From: Streptococcus infantis
Lineage (GTDB): Bacteria > Bacillota > Bacilli > Lactobacillales > Streptococcaceae
Reading direction: 5' to 3'
Assembly (NCBI RefSeq): GCF_000960085.1
Contig: NZ_JYGT01000007.1
Span: forward strand, 248,001-312,000
Length of the DNA stretch: 64,000 nt
Positions 30,690-39,488 of this stretch are shown here, in pieces (within the stretch, counting starts at the first letter, position 1; each line of letters begins with the position of its first letter). The notes beneath the pieces are model-generated. The model worked only from the letters and a program-made list of their open reading frames with translations. It searched no databases and had not been told where the DNA came from. Made by a program: the position numbers and the translations under genes.

Positions 30690-31940
30690 TTAAACAAGCA
30701 TATTATATAGGGTTTCGTTCCCATTTAAGTTAATATAAGACGGGTCGAATTTTTCCATTCGATGAATCAAACCCGCATAATCGTGCTTATCCGCTAGAGC
30801 TACACCAATCAAAACAGGTCCAGTTCCCTTGCTAGCACGTTTGATATACTCAAAACGTGTGATATCATCATTCGGTCCCAAGATATCATTTACAAACTCT
30901 CGAAGGGCTCCAGGACGTTGCGGGAAATTCACTACAAAATAATGCTTGATGCCATCGTAAATCAAGGCACGTTCTTCCATCTCCGGCATACGGTTGATGT
31001 CATTATTTCCTCCAGAAATAATACAACAAATGGTCTTACCTTTTATATAATCTGACAGTACTTCCAGAGCCGCCACACTAGCAGCACCAGCAGGTTCTGC
31101 TACGATACCTTGTTTAGAGTAGAGATCAATTAAGGTTTCAGAAATCAAACCTTCATCCACTCCTATAAGAGTTTCTACATGTTTACGCGTTGTCTCATAG
31201 GTCAACTGTCCAACCTTCTGCACAGCAATCCCATCCGCAAATTTATCGATTTCCTTGAGTTTGACTGGTCCTCCAGCTTCAAATGCAGCCTTCATGGAGC
31301 GAGCTCCTTCGGCCTCTACCCCAATAATCTCAATCTGAGGATTTGTTTCTTTAATATAAGTAGAAACACCTGAAATAAGGCCTCCACCTCCTACAGGCAC
31401 CAAAACAGTATCAAAATCAATGGATTCTTTGCGTGCTTCTTCTAAAATCTCGTAGGCAACAGTTCCTTGTCCTGCTTGAACATGGGAATCATCAAAGGGA
31501 TCGATAAAAGTACGATTTTCAGCGACTGTAAACTCTTGAGCTGCCTTGGCTGACGCATCAAAGGTATCTCCTACCAATTTAATGGTTACAAAATCACCAC
31601 CAAAGAAACGAACCTGACCAATTTTCTGTTGAGGTGTTGTAATTGGCATAAAGATAGTTGCAGGAATCTTCATCTCATTACATGTGTAAGCAACTCCTTG
31701 GGCGTGATTTCCCGCTGAAGCACACACTACACCACGTTCACGTTCTTCCTTGGTCAATTGAGAAATCGCATAATAAGCACCACGAATCTTAAATGACCGA
31801 ACACGTTGAGCATTTTCTTTCTTGAGATAAATTTTAGCTCCGTATTTCTCTGATAAGTAATGATCATATTCTAACGGTGTATTGACTACTACACCACTCA
31901 ATACTTTATGGGCTTTTACCACATCTTTTGCACTAAGCAT
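30690..31940 (-). CDS. ilvA: Threonine deaminase (threonine ammonia-lyase), biosynthetic
   Basis: This PLP enzyme makes 2-oxobutanoate from threonine for isoleucine synthesis. The 416-residue protein has the PLP-lysine motif VRSFKIRGAYYAIS near residue 50 and the phosphate-binding VPVGGGGLISGV near residue 182. One ACT-like regulatory domain lies at the C-terminus (HYFVVNFPQRPGALREFVND), the short, single-domain form. It lies 79 bp after ilvC in the ilvBNCA order and completes the isoleucine branch. Confidence 0.95.
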   Translation of the reverse strand: MLSAKDVVKAHKVLSGVVVNTPLEYDHYLSEKYGAKIYLKKENAQRVRSFKIRGAYYAISQLTKEERERGVVCASAGNHAQGVAYTCNEMKIPATIFMPITTPQQKIGQVRFFGGDFVTIKLVGDTFDASAKAAQEFTVAENRTFIDPFDDSHVQAGQGTVAYEILEEARKESIDFDTVLVPVGGGGLISGVSTYIKETNPQIEIIGVEAEGARSMKAAFEAGGPVKLKEIDKFADGIAVQKVGQLTYETTRKHVETLIGVDEGLISETLIDLYSKQGIVAEPAGAASVAALEVLSDYIKGKTICCIISGGNNDINRMPEMEERALIYDGIKHYFVVNFPQRPGALREFVNDILGPNDDITRFEYIKRASKGTGPVLIGVALADKHDYAGLIHRMEKFDPSYINLNGNETLYNMLV

Positions 31941-32019
31941 AATCTTCTCCTTAATTCGTTTTCAAGATAAAAAGCGGGTTAGGTACCCCCAACTCGCCTT
32001 CTATCTTTATTCTCAAAAA

Positions 32020-33084
<1,065 letters not shown>

Positions 33085-33106
33085 TTAACAAATTTAGGTT
33101 GGGTTC

Positions 33107-33583
33107 TTAATCACGGGTAAATCCAGTTGCACCCGTACGAGCAATATTCTTGATACCGTATGGTCGAATGACACGAATCAAAGCTTCACTCTTTTCTGCA
33201 TTTCCCGTCATCTGAACGGTAATGGAGCTTGGAGCTACATCGACCACTGTTGCACGGAAAGGTTGAATGATTGCCAGAATTTCTGCTCGCTTCTCAGCTG
33301 GTGCAGCAATCTTAACCAAGATAACTTCTCGCTCTAGGTGAGGTTTATCAGTGATATCACGAACACGGATAACATCGACCTGACGGTTAAGTTGTTTGAT
33401 AATTTGCTCCACTTCATCATTCGATGCGACATCAATGATAATAGTAATTCGTGATACATTAGGATTCTCCGTTGCACCCACAGAAATACTTTCGATATTA
33501 ACTTGACGTCTCGACAAGACTCCTGTAAAGCGATTAAGAACACCTGAACGGTTTTGAAGTTTGGCTGTTAACATTCTACGCAT
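33107..33583 (-). CDS. ilvN: Acetolactate synthase small (regulatory) subunit
   Basis: The 158-residue protein has an N-terminal ACT domain (LTAKLQNRSGVLNRFTGVLS) and a C-terminal domain ending in YGIKNIARTGATGFTRD. It binds valine and conveys feedback inhibition to IlvB. The gene begins 8 bp inside ilvB, so subunits are translated in a coupled way. Length is usual. Confidence 0.96.
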   Translation of the reverse strand: MRRMLTAKLQNRSGVLNRFTGVLSRRQVNIESISVGATENPNVSRITIIIDVASNDEVEQIIKQLNRQVDVIRVRDITDKPHLEREVILVKIAAPAEKRAEILAIIQPFRATVVDVAPSSITVQMTGNAEKSEALIRVIRPYGIKNIARTGATGFTRD

Positions 33584-35276
33584 TAAACTTCACCCCCAAC
33601 ATCTCATGATTACTCTTACCAGCTGGTACCATCGGTAAGACATGCTCTTTACGAGAAATATCTACTTCGATGAACATTGGTACATCCTCTTTGATGACTT
33701 CCAAATCCTTCTCTAAGGTTTCAGGATTGTCAAATTTATAATTTTTAATCCCATACGCCTGCGCCATTAATTGGAAATCAGGGAGGCTATCAAAGACCGA
33801 CTCTGATGTTCGTCCTTCATAGAAGGCTTCTTGCCATTGACGAACCATCCCAAGCGAGTGGTTATTGAGCATGATGACTTTGATTGGAATATTATAGATA
33901 TTTAAGATTGCCAATTCTTGGTTGGTCATCTGGAAACCACCGTCACCAACAAAGAGGACAACCTCTTTATCTGGATTAGCAATTTTTGCTCCGATGGCTG
34001 CAGGAACTCCGAATCCCATGGTTCCTAGACCACCTGAGGTTACCAATTGACGCTCGTTTTGGTAAGGATAGTATTGAGCTGTCCACATTTGGTGTTGGCC
34101 AACGTCTGTTACAACAATGGCATCCCCCTTGGTCAACTCACCGATGCGTTCAATGACTGCTTGCGGTTGGACGACCCGTTCCTTCTTATCATAAGAACGG
34201 ACACGATTCTTATCTTTTGTAACTTTTTCAACCCATTTTTCAGTATTGTTATGAACAACTGGTTCAGCAAGTAATTGTTGCAGAGCTTTTTTCGCATCCC
34301 CAACAACTGGGATATCGACTGCAATAATTTTACCAATTTCTGCAGGATCAATATCAATATGCGCTACTTTAGCCTTCTTAGCAAAAGTCTTAGGATTTCC
34401 AGTTAAACGGTCATCAAAACGGCAACCAATAGAAATCATAAAATCAGCCTCAGTCATTGCGATATTAGCTGCAAAGGAACCATGCATTCCACCCATTCCC
34501 AAAAATAGTGGATGACTTGTTGCAATTGTCCCCTGTCCCAAAAGACTGGTAACAACAGGAATTTGATAACGCTCTGCAAATTCATTTAACTCCGCAGCAG
34601 CTTCAGCATAACTAATACCACCACCAGCTAGTAAAACAGGTTTTTTAGCCTTAGAGAGTTGTTTCAAGATTTTCTTGATTTGCATCTCATTAGGCTCAAG
34701 AGTTGGTTGATAACTTGGTAAATCTATTTCTGATGAATAGACGAAGTCCGTTTCAAGAGCAGAAACATCTTTTGGTAAGTCAATAACAACTGGACCTGGT
34801 CGACCCGTAGTCGCAATGTGCACAGCCTCTGTAATTACACGTGGAATATCCGCTGTTTCTCGAACCTGGTAGTTGTACTTGGTAATCGGCATGGTAATTC
34901 CGACAATATCTGCCTCTTGGAAAGCATCCTTACCGATTCCCGCTCTTGCCACTTGTCCTGTGAAAACCAAAAGGGGAACACTGTCGCTCATAGCATCTGC
35001 AATACCCGTAATGGCATTTGTAGCTCCCGGTCCACTTGTGACGACTGCAACACCAAGTTTTCCTGTTGACTTAGCATAACCTTCAGCTTCATGAAGACAT
35101 CCTTGTTCATGGCGACCTAAAATATGACGAATGCCTTTAAAATTATAAATAGCATCATATAAAGGCAATACCGCCCCGCCTGGATAACCAAAAATCGTAT
35201 CGATTCCTAGGTCACGGAGCGTTTCCAAAACGAGTTCTGAACCTGACTTTGGTGAATCTAAAATGATTTTCTCCAT
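33576..35276 (-). CDS. ilvB: Acetolactate synthase large (catalytic) subunit
   Basis: This ThDP-dependent enzyme makes acetolactate and acetohydroxybutyrate. The start is the ATG at 35276 (MEKIILDSPKSGSEL), preceded by AAAGGGGAAC. The 566-residue protein has the catalytic glutamate in the N-terminal GRHEQGCLHEAEGYA. The ThDP motif GDGGFQMTNQELAILNIYNI lies near residue 445. The first gene of ilvBNCA, it lies behind a promoter with a CodY-type box, which suits repression by branched-chain amino acids. No T-box leader is present. Confidence 0.96.
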   Translation of the reverse strand: MEKIILDSPKSGSELVLETLRDLGIDTIFGYPGGAVLPLYDAIYNFKGIRHILGRHEQGCLHEAEGYAKSTGKLGVAVVTSGPGATNAITGIADAMSDSVPLLVFTGQVARAGIGKDAFQEADIVGITMPITKYNYQVRETADIPRVITEAVHIATTGRPGPVVIDLPKDVSALETDFVYSSEIDLPSYQPTLEPNEMQIKKILKQLSKAKKPVLLAGGGISYAEAAAELNEFAERYQIPVVTSLLGQGTIATSHPLFLGMGGMHGSFAANIAMTEADFMISIGCRFDDRLTGNPKTFAKKAKVAHIDIDPAEIGKIIAVDIPVVGDAKKALQQLLAEPVVHNNTEKWVEKVTKDKNRVRSYDKKERVVQPQAVIERIGELTKGDAIVVTDVGQHQMWTAQYYPYQNERQLVTSGGLGTMGFGVPAAIGAKIANPDKEVVLFVGDGGFQMTNQELAILNIYNIPIKVIMLNNHSLGMVRQWQEAFYEGRTSESVFDSLPDFQLMAQAYGIKNYKFDNPETLEKDLEVIKEDVPMFIEVDISRKEHVLPMVPAGKSNHEMLGVKFNA

Positions 35277-35314
35277 CGTTCCCCTTTCTCTTCTCAATAA
35301 AATGACTTGTTTCT

Positions 35315-35342
35315 ATAATACCATTTTTTCAAAAATTTTCAA
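35315..35342 (-). promoter_or_regulatory. Promoter of the ilvBNCA operon
   Basis: On the minus strand TTGAAA (35337-35342), 16 bp and TGGTATTAT (hexamer 35315-35320, extended -10) give a plausible promoter about 40 bp upstream of ilvB. Confidence 0.65.
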
Positions 35343-35354
35343 GACAAAAGAAAC

Positions 35355-35369
35355 AATTTTCTGAATTTT
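35355..35369. promoter_or_regulatory. CodY-type box upstream of ilvB
   Basis: AATTTTCTGAATTTT matches 13 of 15 positions of AATTTTCWGAAAATT and lies 12 bp upstream of the -35. Its form, mismatching at the same two positions, is nearly identical to the one at aliA. Confidence 0.6.
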
Positions 35370-35433
35370 CTATCTAGATACTTTACAATATCAAATTGAT
35401 TAGAAAAATAATACGTATTCTTACCTTTTTTAT

Positions 35434-35472
35434 AGAAAAAAAGGTTGAGACTTAATTGCCTTCAACCTTTTT
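35434..35472 (-). terminator. Intrinsic terminator after rplK-rplA
   Basis: AAAAAGGTTGA pairs with TCAACCTTTTT across a loop on the minus strand, directly after the rplA stop, ending in a T run. Confidence 0.75.
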
Positions 35473-35484
35473 GTTTATTACTAA

Positions 35485-36174
35485 TTAAAGTGAGTTAACG
35501 TCAACCTTGATACCAACACCTTGAGTAGTTGTGATTGTCAAGCTTGTTACGTAAGTTCCTTTAGCAGTAGCTGGTTTAGCTTTTTGGATTGTTTCGTTGA
35601 ATGCTTTGAAGTTTTCAACCAACTTGTCAGCTTCAAATGAAACTTTACCGATGATAGCTTGTACGATACCTGCACGGTCAGCACGGTAAGTGATTTTACC
35701 ACCTTTAGACTCTTCAACTGCTTTAGCAACATCCATTGTTACAGTACCAGTTTTAGGGTTCGGCATCAAGTTACGTGGTCCAAGGACACGTCCAAGACGT
35801 CCAACAAGAGCCATCATGTCAGGTGTAGCGATAACTACGTCGAAGTCCAACCAACCGTCGTTGATTTTAGCAACAAGGTCGTCTTCACCAACGAAGTCTG
35901 CACCAGCAGCTTTAGCTTCTTCAGCTTTTGCACCACGTGCAAATACAAGAACGCGAGATGTTTTACCAGTACCGTTTGGCAATACCATTGCTCCACGGAT
36001 TTGTTGGTCAGCTTTTTTCACGTCGATGTTCAAGTTGTAAGCAACTTCTACAGTTGCATCAAATTTTGCAAAGTTAGTTTCTTTTGCAAGAGCTACAGCT
36101 TCTTCTACGCTGTATGCTTTTGTGCTGTCGATTTTCTCAAGAGCAGCACGAAGTTGTTTGCTTTTTTTAGCCAT
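35485..36174 (-). CDS. rplA: 50S ribosomal protein L1
   Basis: The 229-residue protein forms the L1 stalk next to the E site and is often an autogenous translational repressor of its operon. Typical segments are [20 protein letters not shown] at about 34-53, the [20 protein letters not shown] signature near residue 127, and GIKVDVNSL at the C-terminus. It follows rplK by 96 bp. Confidence 0.98.
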   Translation of the reverse strand: MAKKSKQLRAALEKIDSTKAYSVEEAVALAKETNFAKFDATVEVAYNLNIDVKKADQQIRGAMVLPNGTGKTSRVLVFARGAKAEEAKAAGADFVGEDDLVAKINDGWLDFDVVIATPDMMALVGRLGRVLGPRNLMPNPKTGTVTMDVAKAVEESKGGKITYRADRAGIVQAIIGKVSFEADKLVENFKAFNETIQKAKPATAKGTYVTSLTITTTQGVGIKVDVNSL

Positions 36175-36270
36175 TTTCTATTCTCCTTGTAAGTGGTTCA
36201 ATCGATTTTCATCTCCCACGTCACTTCTCGAAATGATGAAGTCTTGCGGGTTATATAGGGAAGTTATTGA

Positions 36271-36696
36271 TTAGTCAACAACTGTGAATCCCATAGAACG
36301 AGCAGTACCTTCGATCATACGCATTGCAGACTCAATGTTTGCTGCGTTCAAATCTGGCATCTTAGTTTCTGCAATTTCTTGTACTTGTGCACGAGTAACT
36401 GTAGCAACCTTAGTTTTGTTAGGTGTACCTGATCCTTTTTCAACACCTGCAGCTTTTTTCAAAAGAACAGCAGCTGGTGGTGTCTTAGTGATGAAAGTAA
36501 ATGATTTATCTTCGTATACTGAGATAACAACTGGAATAATCATACCAGCTTGATCAGCTGTACGAGCGTTGAACTCTTTTGTGAATCCCATGATGTTGAT
36601 ACCAGCTTGACCAAGAGCAGGTCCAACTGGTGGAGCTGGTGTAGCTTTACCAGCAGGGATTTGCAATTTTACAAGTTTTTCGACTTTTTTAGCCAT
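36271..36696 (-). CDS. rplK: 50S ribosomal protein L11
   Basis: The 141-residue protein binds the GTPase-associated centre of 23S rRNA. It has the N-terminal [20 protein letters not shown], the proline-rich hinge of the family, and a C-terminal RNA-binding domain ending in [12 protein letters not shown]. The ribosome-binding site is AAAGGAGG. It opens the rplK-rplA operon. Confidence 0.98.
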   Translation of the reverse strand: MAKKVEKLVKLQIPAGKATPAPPVGPALGQAGINIMGFTKEFNARTADQAGMIIPVVISVYEDKSFTFITKTPPAAVLLKKAAGVEKGSGTPNKTKVATVTRAQVQEIAETKMPDLNAANIESAMRMIEGTARSMGFTVVD

Positions 36697-36775
36697 TTTT
36701 AAATCCTCCTTTGTGGTTTTGGCGGTAATTTAGAGATTTTTACCTCCCACAAGTATGTTTTACACATACCCATCT

Positions 36776-36803
36776 ATTATACACTATTCTGTCTAAAATT
36801 CAA
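36776..36803 (-). promoter_or_regulatory. Promoter of rplK-rplA
   Basis: TTGAAT (36798-36803), 16 bp and TATAAT (36776-36781) on the minus strand. The leader to the ATG is about 70 nt. Confidence 0.75.
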
Positions 36804-36905
36804 GTAGGAAAAATCAATTTTTTTGAGATTTTTTTCGTTTAAATGCTTATCTAAAATCTATATGTTTTTTAAACCGTTTACTTTAAGAAACAGTTTTTTC
36901 ACGTC

Positions 36906-36932
36906 AAAAAAGCACTCTATTTGAGTGCTTCC
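36906..36932 (-). terminator. Intrinsic terminator after ribU-PAP2
   Basis: AAGCACTC and GAGTGCTT flank a short AT loop, with a T run on the minus strand, just after the PAP2 gene stop. Confidence 0.8.
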
Positions 36933-36937
36933 TATCA

Positions 36938-37588
36938 TTACTTCTGCTTGCCTTTAAAACGCCATTGGAAACGGAGTTTGTCATAAAATGGAAATTCAAT
37001 AAATAGAACCCCTAGGCCAACACAAAGACTGGCAAGAACATCTGATGGATAATGAACTCCCAGATAGACTCTGGATACTAGTACACTCAATAAATAGAAT
37101 CCTAGTAAGACTTGGACGATTCTTTTCCAAAGCTTGTCTTTAATCCTTTGACTGAAAATCACAATCAAAGTTCCTACCATAATCGTTACTGCCAGAGAAT
37201 GTCCGCTAGGGAACGAAAAACCTTTTTCTTCTACCAAGTGTAGAATTTCTGGCCGTGGTCTTTGGTAGATATTCTTAAAGGTCACAATCAAGAGTCCAGC
37301 CAAAGTCAGATTACCCAACATGAGAAAACTTTCCAGTTTCCACTGCTTACGATAGAAAATAAAAGCCACAAGTAAGACCCAAGTGATAATGATCGGGATA
37401 TCAATTAGATGCGTGATTGCTCTAAAAAGCAAGGTTAGAAATTCAGGCAAGTCTCCTCGAATCGCTGTCTGAATCGGTTGATCAAAGTTGACCAACATTT
37501 CAGGGTAGAACTTTACCATATAACCAATAATCACAAAAAGTAAAAGGGCGAAAGAGCCCTTTGTGAAATATGTTTGTTTATCTTTCAT
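36938..37588 (-). CDS. PAP2-family membrane phosphatase
   Basis: The 216-residue polytopic protein carries all three PAP2 motifs: KNIYQRPRPE near residue 104, FSFPSGHSLA near residue 126 and SRVYLGVHYPSDV near residue 171. Such enzymes dephosphorylate undecaprenyl diphosphate, phosphatidic acid or similar lipids outside the membrane. The start lies 11 bp inside ribU, so the gene is cotranscribed with a riboflavin uptake gene under FMN control. That pairing occurs in several streptococci and may be only operonic hitchhiking; a role in flavin phosphate handling is possible but unproven. Confidence 0.88.
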   Translation of the reverse strand: MKDKQTYFTKGSFALLLFVIIGYMVKFYPEMLVNFDQPIQTAIRGDLPEFLTLLFRAITHLIDIPIIITWVLLVAFIFYRKQWKLESFLMLGNLTLAGLLIVTFKNIYQRPRPEILHLVEEKGFSFPSGHSLAVTIMVGTLIVIFSQRIKDKLWKRIVQVLLGFYLLSVLVSRVYLGVHYPSDVLASLCVGLGVLFIEFPFYDKLRFQWRFKGKQK

Positions 37589-38141
37589 AGTATTTCAAGG
37601 TTGGTTTCAATAGGACAAATAATAACCAGAATGAGAGGGCAAAGATGACGCCTTCAATCAAATTGAATGGTAAAACCATTGCCAACAAGTAATTACTTAG
37701 CCCTAGAATATTTTCAATATCAAAATTAGCAAATTTTGCGTACAAAGGAACAGCATAAACATAGTTTAACACTAGCATTGCCAGAGTCATACTAATCACA
37801 CCAATTAGGGAAGCTAGGGCAAAACGAATGGCTGTTCGTTCTTTTTTCCAAATCAAACCAAAGGCAATTACAAAGACTCCTAGTGCAACAATATTCATTG
37901 GCAAACCTATATAGGTACTAACTCCTTGATTGTTCAGAAAGATTTTCAGCAAAGAACGAAGCAAGAGAACTCCTAAAGCCGCTGGTAAATCCAAGACTAC
38001 CAATCCCACAAGAACTGGTAAGATACTAAACTCAATCCTCAAGAAGGCTGCCGCTGGTAAAAGCGGAAAGTCAAAGTACATCAACACAAATGAAAGTGCC
38101 GATAAAATTGCAATGGTCGAAAGTCGACGTGTGTTTGTCAT
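37578..38141 (-). CDS. ribU: Riboflavin-specific ECF transporter S component
   Basis: The start is the ATG at 38141 with GGAGGAACC upstream. The 187-residue membrane protein has five to six helices. It has the ECF S-component pattern, with a N-terminal segment that contacts the T component (RRLSTIAILSALSFVLMYFDFPL). The FMN riboswitch immediately upstream makes riboflavin the substrate with high confidence. The shared energising module (two ATPases and EcfT) is not in the window. Its 3' end overlaps the PAP2 gene by 11 bp. Confidence 0.92.
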   Translation of the reverse strand: MTNTRRLSTIAILSALSFVLMYFDFPLLPAAAFLRIEFSILPVLVGLVVLDLPAALGVLLLRSLLKIFLNNQGVSTYIGLPMNIVALGVFVIAFGLIWKKERTAIRFALASLIGVISMTLAMLVLNYVYAVPLYAKFANFDIENILGLSNYLLAMVLPFNLIEGVIFALSFWLLFVLLKPTLKYYER

Positions 38142-38214
38142 AACAGGTTCCTCCAATTTTCTATAAAATCAGAAGAAGTTGGAAAGTTTCTCCCTATCTA
38201 CTCTCTTTCCTATC

Positions 38215-38249
38215 TCAAAAAACAACCTAAGTTTATAACAAAACTGGTT
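38215..38249 (-). terminator. Probable regulatory terminator of the FMN riboswitch
   Basis: On the minus strand AACC-A-GTTT and AAAC-TTA-GGTT form an imperfect hairpin followed by GTTTTTTG, between the aptamer and ribU. It could be the off-state terminator, though the stem is weak. Confidence 0.45.
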
Positions 38250-38294
38250 CTTTTCTATTATATACTGAAACAGAATAGACAAAGCCATCCTTTC

Positions 38295-38508
38295 GTCTTC
38301 TCCCATCCAGACTATACTGTCGGTTGTGGAATTTCACCACATCAGCTTGCGCTCGCGGACTTCTTTTACTAGCTATTTTGGATTAATCTAGGCGTCGCAG
38401 TCGAAGATAATACTAAAGTATATCGAGACAAGACAACGACGAGTAAGCCAAAATAGCTAATAAAAGTCACCGCCGGTCGGGAATTTCACCCAGCCCTGAA
38501 GACCCTCT
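38295..38508 (-). promoter_or_regulatory. FMN riboswitch (RFN element) controlling ribU
   Basis: The minus-strand RNA shows the conserved aptamer pieces in order: AGGGTCTTCAGGGCTGGGTG, AAATTCCCGACCGGCGGT, then after a long variable stem AGTCCGCGAGCG, GTGGTGAAATTCCACAACCG and ACAGTATAGTCTGGATGGGA. All invariant blocks look intact. The variable stem is much enlarged and contains an inverted-repeat insert (38372-38457). High FMN should switch ribU and the PAP2 gene off. Antisense reading of this region gives no gene. Confidence 0.95.
38372..38457. repeat. 86-bp TA-flanked inverted-repeat element inside the FMN riboswitch stem
   Basis: GCTATTTTGG at 38372-38481 equivalent left end (38372-38381) and CCAAAATAGC at 38448-38457 are perfect 10-bp terminal inverted repeats, extending to 15 of 17 matches (GCTATTTTGGATTAATC against GCTATTTTGGCTTACTC). 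Each end is flanked by TA (38370-38371 and 38458-38459), the target duplication of IS630/mariner-type miniature elements. The ends extend the riboswitch stem rather than breaking it. No second copy was noticed in the window. It may instead be a long natural stem. Confidence 0.4.
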
Positions 38509-38510
38509 AA

Positions 38511-38542
38511 TGATAACAAAAAAAGCTTGCAAGCGCAAGCAT
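38511..38542 (-). terminator. Intrinsic terminator after trmL
   Basis: TGCTTGC-GCTT-GCAAGCT with a following T run on the minus strand. The same bases can supply TTGCGC and TATCAT with 17-bp spacing as a promoter for the FMN riboswitch transcript, so the two signals seem to overlap. Confidence 0.75.
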
Positions 38543-38560
38543 TTTATCTCTCATCAGTGT

Positions 38561-39064
38561 TTATTTCAACTTATCAGTTTCGTAGGTATGAACCAGTTCG
38601 AGACCCACAAAGTTTTGTTGACGAAGGGCCTCATAGACAATCATACAGACTGTATTGGAAACATTTAGGCTACGAACATGTTCATCATTCATAGGAATTC
38701 TAAGAGCTTTTTCAGGATGTTTACGCATATATTCCTCAGGCAAACCCTTATCTTCACGACCAAAGAGAAAATAATGATTCCCTTCTGTTGTGAAATCTGC
38801 ATCTGAATAGACCTTTTCTGCAAACTTGGAAATCAAGTAGAGTTGTCCATTCATTTTGCTCATAAATTCATCTAGACTATCATAGAAATAAATATCAAGT
38901 TTGTCCCAATAGTCCAGCCCAGCTCGCTTCATTTTACGGTCGTCAATAGGAAAGCCCATAGGCTTGATAATATGAAGGGGCGCATTCGTCGCCGCACAGG
39001 TTCGTGCAATATTTCCCGTATTTTGTGGAATTTGTGGTTCAAACAATACAATATGATTGGCCAT
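38561..39064 (-). CDS. trmL: tRNA (cytidine(34)-2'-O)-methyltransferase TrmL
   Basis: This SPOUT enzyme methylates the wobble ribose of tRNA-Leu. The start is the ATG at 39064 ([18 protein letters not shown]) preceded by GAGAGGAAG. The 167-residue protein has the knot motifs [34 protein letters not shown] near residue 101 and [20 protein letters not shown] near residue 123. It is a single gene with its own promoter, a leader that looks like an attenuator, and a terminator. Confidence 0.93.
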   Translation of the reverse strand: MANHIVLFEPQIPQNTGNIARTCAATNAPLHIIKPMGFPIDDRKMKRAGLDYWDKLDIYFYDSLDEFMSKMNGQLYLISKFAEKVYSDADFTTEGNHYFLFGREDKGLPEEYMRKHPEKALRIPMNDEHVRSLNVSNTVCMIVYEALRQQNFVGLELVHTYETDKLK

Positions 39065-39086
39065 GCCTTGCTTCCTCTCACTAGTG

Positions 39087-39150
39087 CAAAAAAATAGCCA
39101 CACTGCCCGGAGTCAAGCTCAGCAAACAGCGTGGTTAAGGCATCGTTAAC
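39087..39150 (-). promoter_or_regulatory. Attenuator-like leader of trmL: terminator hairpin with tiny upstream reading frame
   Basis: On the minus strand CCACGCTG (39127-39134) pairs with CAGTGTGG (39098-39105), followed by CTATTTTTTTG, a complete intrinsic terminator placed before trmL. Just before the stem is ATG-CCT-TAA (39135-39143), with GAGG ten bases ahead of its ATG. GTTAA and TTAAC arms around it form an alternative small hairpin. I do not recognise a known riboswitch class. Confidence 0.5.
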
Positions 39151-39195
39151 TTACCTCACAACAGGTTTGAAGTAAATCAGCGAAACTACTTTTTT

Positions 39196-39223
39196 AGTAT
39201 AACACTTTCAGCCTGATTGTCAA
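39196..39223 (-). promoter_or_regulatory. Promoter of trmL
   Basis: TTGACA, a 16-bp spacer and TGTTATACT (extended -10, hexamer 39196-39201) on the minus strand imply a leader of roughly 125 nt before the trmL ATG. Confidence 0.75.
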
Positions 39224-39488
39224 TAGAAATGACTTGATTTTTTCATTTTTTTTACAAGCATATTTACAAAAGTTAAAATTTCAACTTTCAGCAAGCAATA
39301 TCATAGAATTTACATAAATTAAGAATTTTCGGAACAAGTTTTTTCATAAACATATGATGTTTAAAGCAAAATATTTATTCGAATTCCCCTAATCCCTTTA
39401 TTAAACAAGGAAACAGTCGGTTGTTGAGTGCATTTTTTTCTAAAAAAAGGTATGATAGAGACATATTGAAAAAGTAGGTTAACTAACT
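39224..39488. other. AT-rich divergent intergenic region between trmL and trkA
   Basis: The stretch holds no reading frame of note. It is very AT-rich with several T and A tracts. A TATGAT hexamer at 39451-39456 is the likely -10 for trkA, but no -35 at standard spacing is evident. I see no repeat or operator in it that I can name. Confidence 0.5.

Noticed and set aside
35659-36192. Long frame antisense to rplA (177 codons)
   Set aside because: It is a shadow caused by the codon pattern of a highly expressed gene. It has no ribosome-binding site and a low-complexity Phe/Ser/Cys content. The same holds for long antisense frames over ilvC, clpL, pflB and efp.
38160-38510. BOX or RUP pneumococcal repeat in the ribU leader
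   Set aside because: The boxA/boxC and RUP sequences I remember do not match; only a generic inverted-repeat insert is claimed.
39087-39200. Known riboswitch or T-box in the trmL leader
   Set aside because: No T-box AGGGUGG sequence and no SAM, preQ1, THF or FMN core was found; kept only as an unassigned attenuator-like leader.
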